Part shown: piece by piece, positions 41,571-51,609 of the stretch
Numbering within the stretch: the stretch's first letter is position 1
How the letters are laid out: every line of letters starts with the position of its first letter
Assembly (NCBI RefSeq): GCF_040409955.1
Contig: NZ_CP123384.1
Coordinates: 1,054,001 to 1,118,000, forward strand
DNA from: Salipiger sp. H15
GTDB taxonomy: Bacteria > Pseudomonadota > Alphaproteobacteria > Rhodobacterales > Rhodobacteraceae
Direction of reading: 5' to 3'
DNA length: 64,000 bases
Translations under genes and position numbers: made by a program
Notes under the pieces: model-generated
The model's input: the letters and a program-made list of their open reading frames with translations, nothing else
Database searches by the model: none
Told to the model about the DNA's origin: nothing

Positions 41571-43082
41571 ATGGGCTTGGACCTGACAGTTGCGCTCGCC
41601 ATCGGTATCGGCGCCTGCTTCGCCGCCCTCACCGGCGCGCTCATCCTGCGCGAGCCCCGCGACACCAACGGCCCTGCGCGCTCTCCCGAACCGGGGCCCG
41701 CATCGGCTGCCGACACCCAGATCCTGATGGCCGGCGGACGGGTGATCGACATGACCCGCGCCGCGCGCCACATGCTCGACCTCGCCCCCGAGGATGCGCC
41801 GGGCTGGCCCGACCTGCGCCAGCGGCTCGAGCCCTTCTTCGGCCCCCTGCCCGAGACCGCCCCAAGGGTCTCCGCCAGCTACGCCGCGCTCCATGCGCCG
41901 GGCAGCGAGCTGGTGCTTTCGCCCGAGGGCACGTCGCTGCGGCTCTCGGTCCGCGCCCCCTTCCTGCCGGCGGGCCAGCAGCTGAAGCTGCTGCAGGAGC
42001 AGCAGGACCTGCCCCGCCTGCGCCGCGCGGTCGCGCTGGTGCCGAGCCCGATCTGGCAGAGCGACGAGGCCGATGCCGTGATCTGGTACAACGCCGCCTA
42101 CGAGGACGCCTGCGCGCAGGTGGGGGCCGATCCGACCGGCCCCGCGCCGTTCGAGCTTGCGGTCGCCAACGGCAGCGACACGCGCCGCAACCGCACCGCG
42201 CTCGGCGCGCGCGGCGAGGAAAGCCAGTTCTGGTACGAGGTCCAGTCGCACCGCACCCGCAACGGCTGGATTCACTTCGCGACCAATATCGACGCGATCA
42301 TCCGCTCCGAGGTGAACCAGCGCAATTTCCTGCAGACCCTGACGCGCATCTTCGCGCACCTGCCGATCGGCCTCGCCGTCTTCGACCGCGACCGCCGGCT
42401 GGCGCTGTTCAACCCCGCGCTGATCGACCTCACCAGCCTTCCGGCCGAGTTCCTCTCCACCCGGCCCAACCTGATGAGCTTCTTCGACGCGCTGCGCGAG
42501 GGGCGGATGATGCCCGAGCCGAAGAACTACCAGAGCTGGCGCGAACACCTGTCGGGGGTGATCGCGGCGGCCTCCTCCGATCTCTACGTCGAGACATGGG
42601 AACTGCCCTCGGGCCTGACCTACCGGATCACCGGCCGCCCGCATCCCGACGCCGGCATCGCCCTTCTCTTCGAGGACATCAGCTCGGAGATCTCGCTCAC
42701 GCGCCGCTTTCGGCAGGAGCTCGAGCAGGTGCATTCGGTGCTCGACTGCCTCGAGGACGCGGTGGCGGTGTTCTCGCACCAGGGCGGGCTCAGCTTCTGC
42801 AACGAGGCCTATGCGCGGCTCTGGGACGATGACCCCGACACCCGCGTCGCCGAGCTTTCGGTCGCCGGGGCGACCGCCCGCTGGCAGGCCGCCTGCGCGC
42901 CGAGCCCGATCTGGGGCGACATCCGCGACTTCGTCCTGAGCTTGCGCGAGCGGGCCTCCTGGGACGCGCCGCTCGACATGCTCGACGGCACGCCCCTGCT
43001 CTGCCGGGTGGACCCGATGCCCGGCGGCGCGACCCTCGTCCGCTTCACCGAGCGCACCGTCGCCGCACACGCGCCCGGCTGA
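41571..43082 (+). CDS. PAS-domain protein without a kinase domain
   Basis: A 503-residue protein with one N-terminal membrane helix (about residues 5-25) followed by PAS-like modules near 145-240, 265-375 and 385-460 (for example LPIGLAVFDRDRRLALFNPA and DCLEDAVAVFSHQGGLSFCN). It has the look of a sensor kinase, but the sequence ends after the last PAS with no histidine or ATPase domain, and the next gene is tsaE. A start at ATG 41571 has GCGGAG immediately adjacent, so TTG at 41577 may be the true start. A CtrA-type box upstream suggests cell-cycle-type control. It may act as a decoy or partner sensor. Confidence 0.75.
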   Translation: MGLDLTVALAIGIGACFAALTGALILREPRDTNGPARSPEPGPASAADTQILMAGGRVIDMTRAARHMLDLAPEDAPGWPDLRQRLEPFFGPLPETAPRVSASYAALHAPGSELVLSPEGTSLRLSVRAPFLPAGQQLKLLQEQQDLPRLRRAVALVPSPIWQSDEADAVIWYNAAYEDACAQVGADPTGPAPFELAVANGSDTRRNRTALGARGEESQFWYEVQSHRTRNGWIHFATNIDAIIRSEVNQRNFLQTLTRIFAHLPIGLAVFDRDRRLALFNPALIDLTSLPAEFLSTRPNLMSFFDALREGRMMPEPKNYQSWREHLSGVIAAASSDLYVETWELPSGLTYRITGRPHPDAGIALLFEDISSEISLTRRFRQELEQVHSVLDCLEDAVAVFSHQGGLSFCNEAYARLWDDDPDTRVAELSVAGATARWQAACAPSPIWGDIRDFVLSLRERASWDAPLDMLDGTPLLCRVDPMPGGATLVRFTERTVAAHAPG

Positions 43083-43130
43083 CGTCCGGATGCCGCTTGC
43101 GCGCGCGGGCGGGGGCGGGATCTTCCCGCC

Positions 43131-43592
43131 ATGACGACGCGCGCCCTGTCCCTGCCCTCCCCAGACGCCACCTGCGCGCTGGCCGCCACGCTGGCCCCGC
43201 GCCTGCGCCCCGGCGACGTGCTGCTGCTGATCGGCGGCATCGGCGCGGGCAAGACCCATTTCGCCCGCTGCCTGATTCAGTCGCTGATGGACGAGCCCGA
43301 GGACGTGCCCTCGCCCACCTTCACGCTGGTGCAGGTCTACGACGTGCCCACGGGCGAGCTCTGGCACAGCGATCTCTACCGGCTCTCGAACCCCGACCAG
43401 GTGGTCGAACTGGGGCTGGACGAGGCCTTTGACGAGGCGATCTGCCTCGTGGAATGGCCCGACCGGCTGGCCGATCTCACCCCCGCCTCGGCCCTGACGC
43501 TGAGCTTCGAGGTGACCGGCGACGAGACCCGGCAGGTGACGCTCGACTGGCAGGACGCGCGCTGGGACAGCCGCCTGGAGGGGCTTTCGTGA
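43131..43592 (+). CDS. tsaE: tRNA threonylcarbamoyladenosine synthesis ATPase
   Basis: A 153-residue TsaE P-loop ATPase that energises the TsaB-TsaD complex making t6A37. Walker A is IGGIGAGKTHFARCL (about residue 34); FTLVQVYDVPTGELWHSDLY (about 64) and LVEWPDRLADL (about 104) follow. The stop overlaps the next start (GTGA). Confidence 0.94.
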   Translation: MTTRALSLPSPDATCALAATLAPRLRPGDVLLLIGGIGAGKTHFARCLIQSLMDEPEDVPSPTFTLVQVYDVPTGELWHSDLYRLSNPDQVVELGLDEAFDEAICLVEWPDRLADLTPASALTLSFEVTGDETRQVTLDWQDARWDSRLEGLS

Positions 43593-44548
43593 AAGATTTC
43601 CTGTTCACCGCGGGCTGGGGTGGCGCCGAGGCGCAGCCGCTGGCCGGGGATGCCTCGTCGCGCCGCTACACGCGGCTGGCGCGCGGGGCCGAGACCGCGA
43701 TCCTTATGGAGGACCCCGAGGGCGACGTGGCGCTGTTCGCCCGGCTCGCGCGGCACCTGCTGCAGATCGGCCTCAGCGCGCCGCGGGTGCTGGCCGAGGC
43801 GCCGGGCCTGCTGCTGCTCGAGGATCTCGGCGACGGGCTCGTCGCCCGGCTCTGCACCGATGCCGCGACCGAAAAGCGGCTCTATCTCGGGGCAACCGAC
43901 GCGCTGATCGCGCTGCACCGCCACGCCCCGCCCGAGGATCTGCCGGTGGCCGACGCGGCGCACCTGTCGCGGATCACCGGCCTTGCCTTCGACGCCTACG
44001 TGCCCGGCACCGGCGCACCGCACGATCCCGCGACCCGCGACCGGGTGATCGCCGCCTTCGACGCGCTGATCGCCGAGCACGCCCCCGAAACCGACGTGAT
44101 GATCCTGCGCGACTACCACGCCGAGAACATCCTCTGGCTGCCCGAACGCGAGGGCGCGGCCCGGGCCGGGCTGCTCGATTTCCAGGACGCGCTGAAGGGC
44201 CACCGCGCCTATGACCTGATCTCGCTGATCCGCGACGCCCGCCGGGATGTCTCGGACGCCACCGCCGAGGCCTGCATCCGGCACTATCTCGACCAGACCG
44301 GCACAGACGAGACGCCGTTCCGCACCGCACTCGCCGTGCTCGGCGTGCAGCGCAACCTGCGCATCCTCGGCGTCTTCGCCTCGCTGGCGAAGAAACGCGG
44401 CAAGCCGCAGTACATCGACCTCATCCCGCGTGTCTGGGACCACCTGCAGACCGACCTCGCGCATCCGGCGCTGGCCGGGATCCGCGCCCTGCTGGACCCG
44501 GCGCTGCCCGCGCCGACGCCCGAGACCCTCGAAAGGCTCAAATCCTGA
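43589..44548 (+). CDS. amgK: N-acetylmuramate/N-acetylglucosamine kinase
   Basis: A 319-residue aminoglycoside-phosphotransferase-fold kinase. DASSRRYTRL is near the N-terminus, the catalytic loop is LRDYHAENILWL (HxxN, about residue 174), the metal Asp is in LLDFQDALKGH (about 193), and SLIRDARRDV follows. In the AmgK-MurU recycling route it phosphorylates MurNAc (and GlcNAc) at the anomeric carbon. The assignment is strengthened by murU starting within its stop codon. GTG start overlapping tsaE. Confidence 0.9.
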   Translation: MKDFLFTAGWGGAEAQPLAGDASSRRYTRLARGAETAILMEDPEGDVALFARLARHLLQIGLSAPRVLAEAPGLLLLEDLGDGLVARLCTDAATEKRLYLGATDALIALHRHAPPEDLPVADAAHLSRITGLAFDAYVPGTGAPHDPATRDRVIAAFDALIAEHAPETDVMILRDYHAENILWLPEREGAARAGLLDFQDALKGHRAYDLISLIRDARRDVSDATAEACIRHYLDQTGTDETPFRTALAVLGVQRNLRILGVFASLAKKRGKPQYIDLIPRVWDHLQTDLAHPALAGIRALLDPALPAPTPETLERLKS

Positions 44549-45222
44549 TGCCCCATGCCGTGATGCTCTTTGCCGCGGGCTTCGGCACCCGCATGGGCGC
44601 GCTGACCGCCGACCGCCCCAAGCCGCTGATCGAGGTGGCCGGAAAGCCGCTGCTCGACCACGCGCTGGCGCTGACGACCGGCCTGCCCACGCGCGTCGTG
44701 AATGCCCATTACCGCGCCGAGCAGGTCGTCGCGCATCTCGACCGCAGCGGGGTCGTCGTCTCGGTCGAGCAGCCCGAGATCCTCGACACCGGCGGCGGGC
44801 TGCGCCATGCCCTGCCGCTGCTGGGTCCGGAGCCGGTTTTCACGCTCAACACCGATGCGGTCTGGGCCGGGCCGAACCCGCTGCGCCTGCTGGCCGAGGC
44901 CTGGGATCCCGCCCGCATGGACGCGCTGCTGCTCTGCGTGCCGCTGGCGAACGCCGTGGGCCGCAAGGGTGCCGGAGACTTCACGCTGCAAGGGGATGGC
45001 CAGCTGCGCTGGAAAGGCGATCACGTCTACACCGGCGCGCAGATACTCAAGACCGAGCTGCTGGCGGAAATCCCCGAGGAGGTGTTCTCGCTGCGCACGC
45101 TCTGGCAGCGGATGGGGGACGAGGGCCGGCTCTGCGGGCTCGACTACCCCGGACACTGGGCCGATGTCGGCCACCCCGAGGGCATCACCCTCGCCGAAGA
45201 GATGCTGGCCCGCCATGTTTGA
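44548..45222 (+). CDS. murU: N-acetylmuramate alpha-1-phosphate uridylyltransferase
   Basis: A 224-residue nucleotidyltransferase giving UDP-MurNAc from MurNAc-1-P and UTP, bypassing MurA/MurB. The signature MLFAAGFGTRMGALTADRPK is at the N-terminus, with Lys in KPLIEVAGKPLLDHAL. NTDAVWAG provides the metal Asp (about residue 107), and DYPGHWADVGHPEG closes the domain. It overlaps amgK by 1 nt and addB by 8 nt, so the recycling pair and the recombination genes share a transcript. Confidence 0.9.
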   Translation: MPHAVMLFAAGFGTRMGALTADRPKPLIEVAGKPLLDHALALTTGLPTRVVNAHYRAEQVVAHLDRSGVVVSVEQPEILDTGGGLRHALPLLGPEPVFTLNTDAVWAGPNPLRLLAEAWDPARMDALLLCVPLANAVGRKGAGDFTLQGDGQLRWKGDHVYTGAQILKTELLAEIPEEVFSLRTLWQRMGDEGRLCGLDYPGHWADVGHPEGITLAEEMLARHV

Positions 45223-48145
45223 GCCGAGCGGCACCCCCCGCGTCTACGGGCTTGCCCCCGGCATCGATTTCCCCGCCGCGCTGGTCGCGGGCCTGCGGGA
45301 CCGCATGGCCGGCCGCCCGCCCGAGGAGATGGCCAAGGTCGAACTGATCCTCAACACCAGCCGCATGGCGCGGCGGGTGAAGGCAATCTTCGATTCCGGT
45401 CCCGCGACGCTGCTGCCGCGCATCCGCCTGCTGACCGACATGGCCGACCCGGCCGCGCTGCGCGACCTGCCCGCGCCGGTGCCGCCGCTGCGCCGCAGGC
45501 TCGAACTGACCGGCCTCGTGTCGCGGCTACTCGACGCGCAGCCCGACCTCGCCCCGCGCGCCGCGCTCTTCGATCTGGCCGACAGCCTCGCCACGCTGAT
45601 GGACGAGATGCAGGACGAGGGCGTCTCGCCCGACCAGATCGCCCAGCTCGACGTCAGCGACGAGTCCGGCCACTGGCAGCGCGCGCTCAGCTTCCTCAGC
45701 ATCGTGCAGCGCTATTTCGAGCAGGGCGAAGAGGCGCCGGACACCATCGCCTTCCGCCGTTATGCGCTGGAAGAGAGACTGAAACGCTGGGAAGAGACCC
45801 CGCCCGAGCACCCGGTGATCCTTGCCGGCTCCACCGGCTCGCGCGGGGGCACGCACCGGCTGATGTGCGCGGTCTCGCGCCTGCCGCAGGGCGCGCTGGT
45901 GCTGCCGGGCTATGATTTCGACATGCCCGGGCCGGTCTGGGGCGGGCTGACCGACGCGCTCTCGGGCGAGGATCACCCGCAGTTCCGCTTCGCCCGGCTG
46001 CTGCACGAGCTGGCACTCGACCCGGTGACCCTGCCGCACTGGCACGGCGAGGCCCCGCCCAGCGCGGCGCGCAACCGGCTGGTCTCGCTCGCCCTGCGCC
46101 CGGCGCCGGTCACCGACCAGTGGCGCTCCGAGGGCGTGCACCTGCCCGATCTGACCGAGGCGACGGCAAAGCTCACGCTGGTCGAGGCCAATTCGAAGCG
46201 CGAGGAGGCGATGGCCATCGCCCTGCGCCTGCGCGAGGCGGCGGAAAGGGGCACCACGGCGGCGCTGATCACCCCCGACCGGATGCTGACCCGGCAGGTG
46301 ACCGCCGCGCTCGACCGCTGGGACATCGTGCCCGACGACAGCGCCGGCATCCCGCTGCAGCTGACCCCGCCGGGGCGCTTCCTGCGGCAGGTGGCGGCGC
46401 TCTTCCAGCGCGAGCTGACCGCCGAGAGCCTGCTCTCGCTGCTGAAGCACCCGCTCACCCACAGCGGATCCGAGCGCAACAACCACCTGCGCGCCACCCG
46501 CGAGCTGGAACTGCACATCCGCAAGAAGAGCTGGCCCTTCCCCAAGCCCGAGCTGATCGAGGCCTGGGGCGCGGCCGCCGGCTTCCCCGACTGGGCGCAC
46601 TGGGTCGCCGAGACCTTCTGCCAGCCGCCGCTTCACGGCACCCGCGCGCTGAGCGACTGGCTGGCCCATCACGTGGAGCGGGCCGAGGCCATCGCCGCCG
46701 GGCCCGAACACGGCGAATCCGAGCTCTGGAAGGAAGGCGCGGGCCGCAAGGCGCGGCAGGCAGTCGCCGAGCTCGAGGGCGAGGCGAGCCACGGCACCGA
46801 CCTCGACGCGCGCGACTATGCCGACCTTTTCGGCGCGATCCTTGCCAAGGGCGAGGTGCGCGACCGCGACGCGCCGCACCCGCGCATCCTGATCTGGGGT
46901 ACGCTCGAGGCCCGCGTCATGGGGGCCGAGCTGCTGATCCTCGGCGGGCTCAACGAGGGCAGCTGGCCGGAAATCCCCGGCGCCGACCCGTGGCTCAACC
47001 GCCGGATGCGCCACAAGGCGGGCCTGTTGCTGCCCGAGCGGCGCATCGGCCTTGCCGCGCATGACTTCCAGCAGGCGGTCGCCGCCGAGGAGGTCTGGAT
47101 CACCCGCGCGCTGAAATCCGACGACGCCGAGACCGTGCCCGCGCGCTGGGTGAACCGCCTGATGAACCTGATGAACGGCCTGCCCGCGAAGCAGGGGCCG
47201 CAGGCGCTCGAGGCGATGAAGGATCGCGGCAGGCACTGGCTGGCGCTGGCCCGGCAGGTCGAGGCGCCGATCAAGACCCCCGCCGCCGCGCGCCCCTCGC
47301 CGGTGCCCCCCGTCGCGGCGCGGCCAAGGCAGCTCTCGGTCACCGAGATCAAGACGCTGATCCGCGACCCCTACGCGATCTACGCCAAGCGCGTGCTGCG
47401 GCTGCGCCCGCTCAACCCGCTGCAACGCGCCCCCGACGCCCTGCTGCGCGGCATCCTGATCCATCAGGTGTTCGAGGAATTCGTGCGCGAAACAGTCTCT
47501 GATCCGGGGCTTCTGAGTGCCGAGGCGCTGCGCGCCAAGGCCGCGACGGTGATCGGCGATCGCGATGTGCTGCCCTTCCCGGTGACCCGCCACGTCTGGC
47601 AGTCGCGCATCGGCCGTATCGCCGAGTGGTTCACCCGCACCGAGGCGCAGCGTCAGCAGATCGCCCGCCCGGCGCATTTCGAGACCAGCGGCTCGAGCGA
47701 CATCGCCGCGCTCGGCTTCACCCTCAAGGGCACTGCCGACCGGATCGACATCGACGAGAAGGGCAACGCCCATCTTTACGACTACAAGACCGGCGCCGCC
47801 CCGACGGCCAAGCAGCAGAAGAACTTCGACAAGCAGCTGCTGCTCGAGGCCGCCATGGTCGAGCGCGGCGCCTTCCCGAACCTGCAGCCGCGCCACGCCG
47901 CGCGGGCGGTCTTCGTCTCGGTCTCAGTCAACCCGAACGAGGTCGAGGCGCCGCTCGACGAGGTGCCGCCGTCGAAGGTCTGGAGCCAGTTCGAGACCCT
48001 GATGACCCGCTGGTTCGAGCCGGATCGCGGCTACACCGCCCGCGCCGCCATGCTGAGCGAGAACGACTTTTCCGACTACGACCACCTCTCGCGCTTCGGC
48101 GAATGGGACGTGATCGACGCCGCCGAACGGGAGATGCTGGAATGA
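45215..48145 (+). CDS. addB: Double-strand break repair protein AddB
   Basis: A 976-residue AddB subunit. With AddA it forms the helicase-nuclease that resects DNA ends to recombinogenic 3' tails (the RecBCD counterpart). The C-terminal PD-(D/E)XK nuclease is visible (GTADRIDIDEKGNAHLYDYK with TG following, about residues 843-864), as is LLILGGLNEGSWPEIPGADP (about 570). Length and alphaproteobacterial gene order (addB-addA-trxA) match. The start at 45215 (MFEPSGTPRVYG) lies inside murU's end; the stop overlaps the addA ATG. Confidence 0.95.
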   Translation: MFEPSGTPRVYGLAPGIDFPAALVAGLRDRMAGRPPEEMAKVELILNTSRMARRVKAIFDSGPATLLPRIRLLTDMADPAALRDLPAPVPPLRRRLELTGLVSRLLDAQPDLAPRAALFDLADSLATLMDEMQDEGVSPDQIAQLDVSDESGHWQRALSFLSIVQRYFEQGEEAPDTIAFRRYALEERLKRWEETPPEHPVILAGSTGSRGGTHRLMCAVSRLPQGALVLPGYDFDMPGPVWGGLTDALSGEDHPQFRFARLLHELALDPVTLPHWHGEAPPSAARNRLVSLALRPAPVTDQWRSEGVHLPDLTEATAKLTLVEANSKREEAMAIALRLREAAERGTTAALITPDRMLTRQVTAALDRWDIVPDDSAGIPLQLTPPGRFLRQVAALFQRELTAESLLSLLKHPLTHSGSERNNHLRATRELELHIRKKSWPFPKPELIEAWGAAAGFPDWAHWVAETFCQPPLHGTRALSDWLAHHVERAEAIAAGPEHGESELWKEGAGRKARQAVAELEGEASHGTDLDARDYADLFGAILAKGEVRDRDAPHPRILIWGTLEARVMGAELLILGGLNEGSWPEIPGADPWLNRRMRHKAGLLLPERRIGLAAHDFQQAVAAEEVWITRALKSDDAETVPARWVNRLMNLMNGLPAKQGPQALEAMKDRGRHWLALARQVEAPIKTPAAARPSPVPPVAARPRQLSVTEIKTLIRDPYAIYAKRVLRLRPLNPLQRAPDALLRGILIHQVFEEFVRETVSDPGLLSAEALRAKAATVIGDRDVLPFPVTRHVWQSRIGRIAEWFTRTEAQRQQIARPAHFETSGSSDIAALGFTLKGTADRIDIDEKGNAHLYDYKTGAAPTAKQQKNFDKQLLLEAAMVERGAFPNLQPRHAARAVFVSVSVNPNEVEAPLDEVPPSKVWSQFETLMTRWFEPDRGYTARAAMLSENDFSDYDHLSRFGEWDVIDAAEREMLE

Positions 48146-51100
48146 GCCGCAACGAGGCCAGCGAAAAGCAGGTGCAGGCGGCCCGCCCGGATGCCTCGAC
48201 ATGGCTTGCCGCCAACGCGGGCTCGGGCAAGACCCGCGTGCTGACCGACCGGGTGGCGCGGCTGCTGCTCGACGAGGTGCTGCCCGAGCACATCCTGTGC
48301 CTGACCTACACCAAGGCCGCCGCCACCGAGATGCAGAACCGCCTGTTCAAGCGGCTCGGGGACTGGGCGATGCGGGACGATGACGATCTCGTCCGTGAAC
48401 TCCGCCAGCTCGGCCTCGACGGCGCGCTGCCGCCCGAGCGGCTGCGACAGGCCCGCACGCTCTTTGCTCGCGCCATCGAGACGCCCGGCGGCCTGCGCAT
48501 CCAGACCATCCACTCATTCTGCGCGAGCCTGCTGCGGCGCTTCCCACTCGAGGCCGGGGTCTCGCCTCAGTTCACCGAGATGGAGGACCGCGCCGCCGAG
48601 ATGCTGCGCGCCGAGGTGCTGGAACGCATGGCCGAAGGGCGCGACGCCCATCTCATCGAGGCCATGGCCCCTTTCCTCGGCGAACAGCCCGAGGCGCTGC
48701 TGGCCGAGCTCTGCGGGCGCAAAGCCGCCTTCCTGCCGCCCCGCACCGCCGAGGACATCCGCGCGCTCTACGGGCTGCCCGGCGACATGGACGAGGAGGC
48801 GGTGCTGGCCGAGGTCTTCCTCGGCAGCGAAACGGACCTCATCGCCCGGGTGATCCCCGTGCTGCAGGCCGGCAAGAGCACCGACCAGGGCGCGGCGGAC
48901 AAGCTTGCACGCTTCACCGGGCCCGACATGGCCGGGATGCTCGCGCTGGAAGATGCGCTGCTCACCCAGAAGGGCACGATCAGCAGCCGCGTGCCGACCA
49001 AGGACAGCAAGCAGGCGCTCGGCCCCGACGCGCCGCGGCTGGAGCAGCTGGCGCAAAGGGTGGAAGAGGCCCGCGAGGCGCGGCTCGCCGTCGAGGCGGT
49101 GAAGCGCGAGATCACCCTGCACCGCTTTGCACAGGTCTTCCTTCCGGCCTACGAGGCCGAGAAGATGCGCCGCGGCTGGCTCGACTTCGACGATCTGGTG
49201 GTGCGCGCCCGCGACCTGCTGGCCGACGACCGGGTGGCGGACTGGGTGCTCTACCGCCTCGACGGCGGCATCGACCACATCCTCGTCGACGAGGCGCAGG
49301 ACACGAGCCCGGTGCAGTGGCAGGTGATCGAGCGGTTGGCGCGCGAGTTCACCTCCGGCGAGGGGGCGCGCGGCGACGTGCGGCGGACGATCTTCGTCGT
49401 CGGCGACAAGAAGCAGTCGATCTACTCCTTCCAGGGTGCCGACCCGCGCGAGTTCGACCGCATGTGCGACGACTTCGCCGAGCGGCTGCAGGGCACCGAC
49501 GCGCCGCTGTCGCGGATGATGCTGGAATATTCCTTCCGCTCCGCCGGGCCGGTGCTGAAGCTGGTCGATGCCACCTTCGAGGGCCGCGAGGAGTCAGGGT
49601 TTTCCCCGGAACAGAGACACAAGGCCTTCAAGTCCGAGATGCCGGGAAGGGTCGATCTCTGGCCGCATATCGAGCCCGCCAAGGAGGAGGAGGAAGACGC
49701 CGAGTGGTACGAACCGGTCGACCGCATCGGCGCGCAGCATCACACGGTGCGGCTCGCGAACCGCATCGCCACCTTCATCGCCGAGACCATCGGCACGCCG
49801 CTCCCCGTCGAGATCGGCAACACCGGCAGCTACAAGGCCCGCCCCGCCCATGCCGGCGACTTCCTGATCCTCGTGCGCCGGCGCGGCACGCTCTTCACCG
49901 AGATCATCCGCGCCATCAAGACCCGCGGCCTTCCCATCGCGGGCGCCGACCGGTTGAAGGTCATGTCGGAACTGGCGGTGAAGGATATCGGCGCGCTGCT
50001 GGCCTTCCTCGCCACGCCCGAGGATGACCTCTCGCTCGCCACCGCGCTGCGCTCGCCGCTCTTCGGCCTGACCGAGAAAGCGCTCTTCGACCTCGCCCAC
50101 CACCGCAAGCCCGGCAGCTACCTCTGGGTCGCCCTGCGCGACCGGCGCGAGGAGTTTCCCGCCGTGCTGCGGGTGATGGACGACCTGCTCGGCAAGACCG
50201 ACTTCCTGCGCCCCTACGACCTCATCGAGCGCATCCTCACCCGCCACCGCGGCCGGCAGAAGCTGCTCGGGCGGCTCGGCGAAGAGGCGGAGGACGGGAT
50301 CAACGCGCTGCTGCAGCAGGCGCTGGCCTACGAGCAGAGCACCGTGCCCTCGCTCACCGGCTTCCTCGAGTGGATGCAGTCCGACGATCTCGAGATCAAG
50401 CGCGCCCCCGACAGCGCCGGGGCCCGCATTCGGGTGATGACGGTGCATGGCTCCAAGGGCCTTGAGGCGCCGATCGTCATCCTGCCCGACTGCGCCCAGC
50501 CCACCAAGACCATCCGCGAGCGCCTGCTGCCCGCCGGGAGCGGCGAGACCGCCGGCATGGTCTGGCAGTCGAGCGCCGCGGCGCAGCCGCAGGTGCAGGC
50601 CGAGGCGCTGGAGACCGCCAAGGCCGCCGCCGAACGCGAGCGCGACCGGCTGCTCTACGTCGCCCTGACCCGCGCCGAGAAATGGCTGGTGGTCGCCGCC
50701 GCCGGTAATCTCGGCAAGGACGGCAGCGCCTGGTTCGACCAGGTGCAAAGGGGTATGGAGCGCGCCGGGGCCGAGGCCGTCGGCTACGATTTCGGCAAAT
50801 GGGGCTCGGGCGAGGGCCTGCGTCTGGGTCAGGCGGACTGGTCGCACCTGCCCTTCGAGCAGGTCACGGTGCAGGCCCCGGTGCTTCCGGAGTTGCCGCC
50901 GCACCTGCTGACCCCTGCGCCCCTGCCCGCGCCGCTGCCCGAAAGCCGCTCGCCCTCCGACCTCGGCGGCGCCAAGGCGCTCTCGGGGATCGAGGGGCTC
51001 GACGAGGAGGAAGCCAAGCTGCGCGGCACGGTGCTGCACCTGCTGCTCGAACATCTCGCGCCGCTTTCCGCGCCCGAGCGCGCCGAGGCGGTGCCGCACG

Positions 51101-51516
51101 TGCTGACCCTGGCCGAGGACCTGCCGGAGGAGACAGACAGCATCGTCACCGAGGCGCTGGCCGTGCTCGCCGCCCCCGCGCTGGCCCCGGTCTTTGCCGG
51201 CGAAGCCCTCGCCGAAGTGCCGATTTCCGCCGGGATAGAGCCTTTGGGACGCATCCACGGCGTCATCGACCGGCTGCTGGTCACCCCCGGCAAGGTCATC
51301 GCGCTCGACTTCAAGTCGAACCGCACCGTGCCCCGCACCCCGGCCGAGGTGCCCGAGGGGCTGCTGCGCCAGATGGGCGCCTATGCCGCCGCGCTGGCAC
51401 AGGTCTTCCCCGGGCGCGAGATCGAGACCGGGCTCATCTGGACCGCGACGCAGGAGCTCATGGTGTTGCCACACGATCTGGTGTGTGCGGCGCTGCACAG
51501 GACTACTGCAACTTGA
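48142..51516 (+). CDS. addA: Double-strand break repair helicase AddA
   Basis: A 1124-residue UvrD-type helicase-nuclease. Walker A is ANAGSGKTRVLTDRVARLLL (about residue 24), and LCLTYTKAAATEMQNRL follows. Walker B is HILVDEAQDTSPVQW (about 375), then VVGDKKQSIYSFQGADPREF (about 422). Helicase motif V/VI regions MTVHGSKGLEAPIVILPDC and LLYVALTRAEKWLVV follow, and the C-terminal nuclease is HGVIDRLLVTPGKVIALDFK (about 1040). The ATG overlaps the addB stop (ATGA), giving coupled translation of the two subunits. Confidence 0.96.
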   Translation: MSRNEASEKQVQAARPDASTWLAANAGSGKTRVLTDRVARLLLDEVLPEHILCLTYTKAAATEMQNRLFKRLGDWAMRDDDDLVRELRQLGLDGALPPERLRQARTLFARAIETPGGLRIQTIHSFCASLLRRFPLEAGVSPQFTEMEDRAAEMLRAEVLERMAEGRDAHLIEAMAPFLGEQPEALLAELCGRKAAFLPPRTAEDIRALYGLPGDMDEEAVLAEVFLGSETDLIARVIPVLQAGKSTDQGAADKLARFTGPDMAGMLALEDALLTQKGTISSRVPTKDSKQALGPDAPRLEQLAQRVEEAREARLAVEAVKREITLHRFAQVFLPAYEAEKMRRGWLDFDDLVVRARDLLADDRVADWVLYRLDGGIDHILVDEAQDTSPVQWQVIERLAREFTSGEGARGDVRRTIFVVGDKKQSIYSFQGADPREFDRMCDDFAERLQGTDAPLSRMMLEYSFRSAGPVLKLVDATFEGREESGFSPEQRHKAFKSEMPGRVDLWPHIEPAKEEEEDAEWYEPVDRIGAQHHTVRLANRIATFIAETIGTPLPVEIGNTGSYKARPAHAGDFLILVRRRGTLFTEIIRAIKTRGLPIAGADRLKVMSELAVKDIGALLAFLATPEDDLSLATALRSPLFGLTEKALFDLAHHRKPGSYLWVALRDRREEFPAVLRVMDDLLGKTDFLRPYDLIERILTRHRGRQKLLGRLGEEAEDGINALLQQALAYEQSTVPSLTGFLEWMQSDDLEIKRAPDSAGARIRVMTVHGSKGLEAPIVILPDCAQPTKTIRERLLPAGSGETAGMVWQSSAAAQPQVQAEALETAKAAAERERDRLLYVALTRAEKWLVVAAAGNLGKDGSAWFDQVQRGMERAGAEAVGYDFGKWGSGEGLRLGQADWSHLPFEQVTVQAPVLPELPPHLLTPAPLPAPLPESRSPSDLGGAKALSGIEGLDEEEAKLRGTVLHLLLEHLAPLSAPERAEAVPHVLTLAEDLPEETDSIVTEALAVLAAPALAPVFAGEALAEVPISAGIEPLGRIHGVIDRLLVTPGKVIALDFKSNRTVPRTPAEVPEGLLRQMGAYAAALAQVFPGREIETGLIWTATQELMVLPHDLVCAALHRTTAT

Positions 51517-51609
51517 CGACTCCCCGGGGCGTGCCTACCTTCGCCCCCCGAACACCGGGTGCGCCCTGCCGCGCGCCCTGCTGCCAAACCCCTGCCAAGG
51601 AGACCTCCC

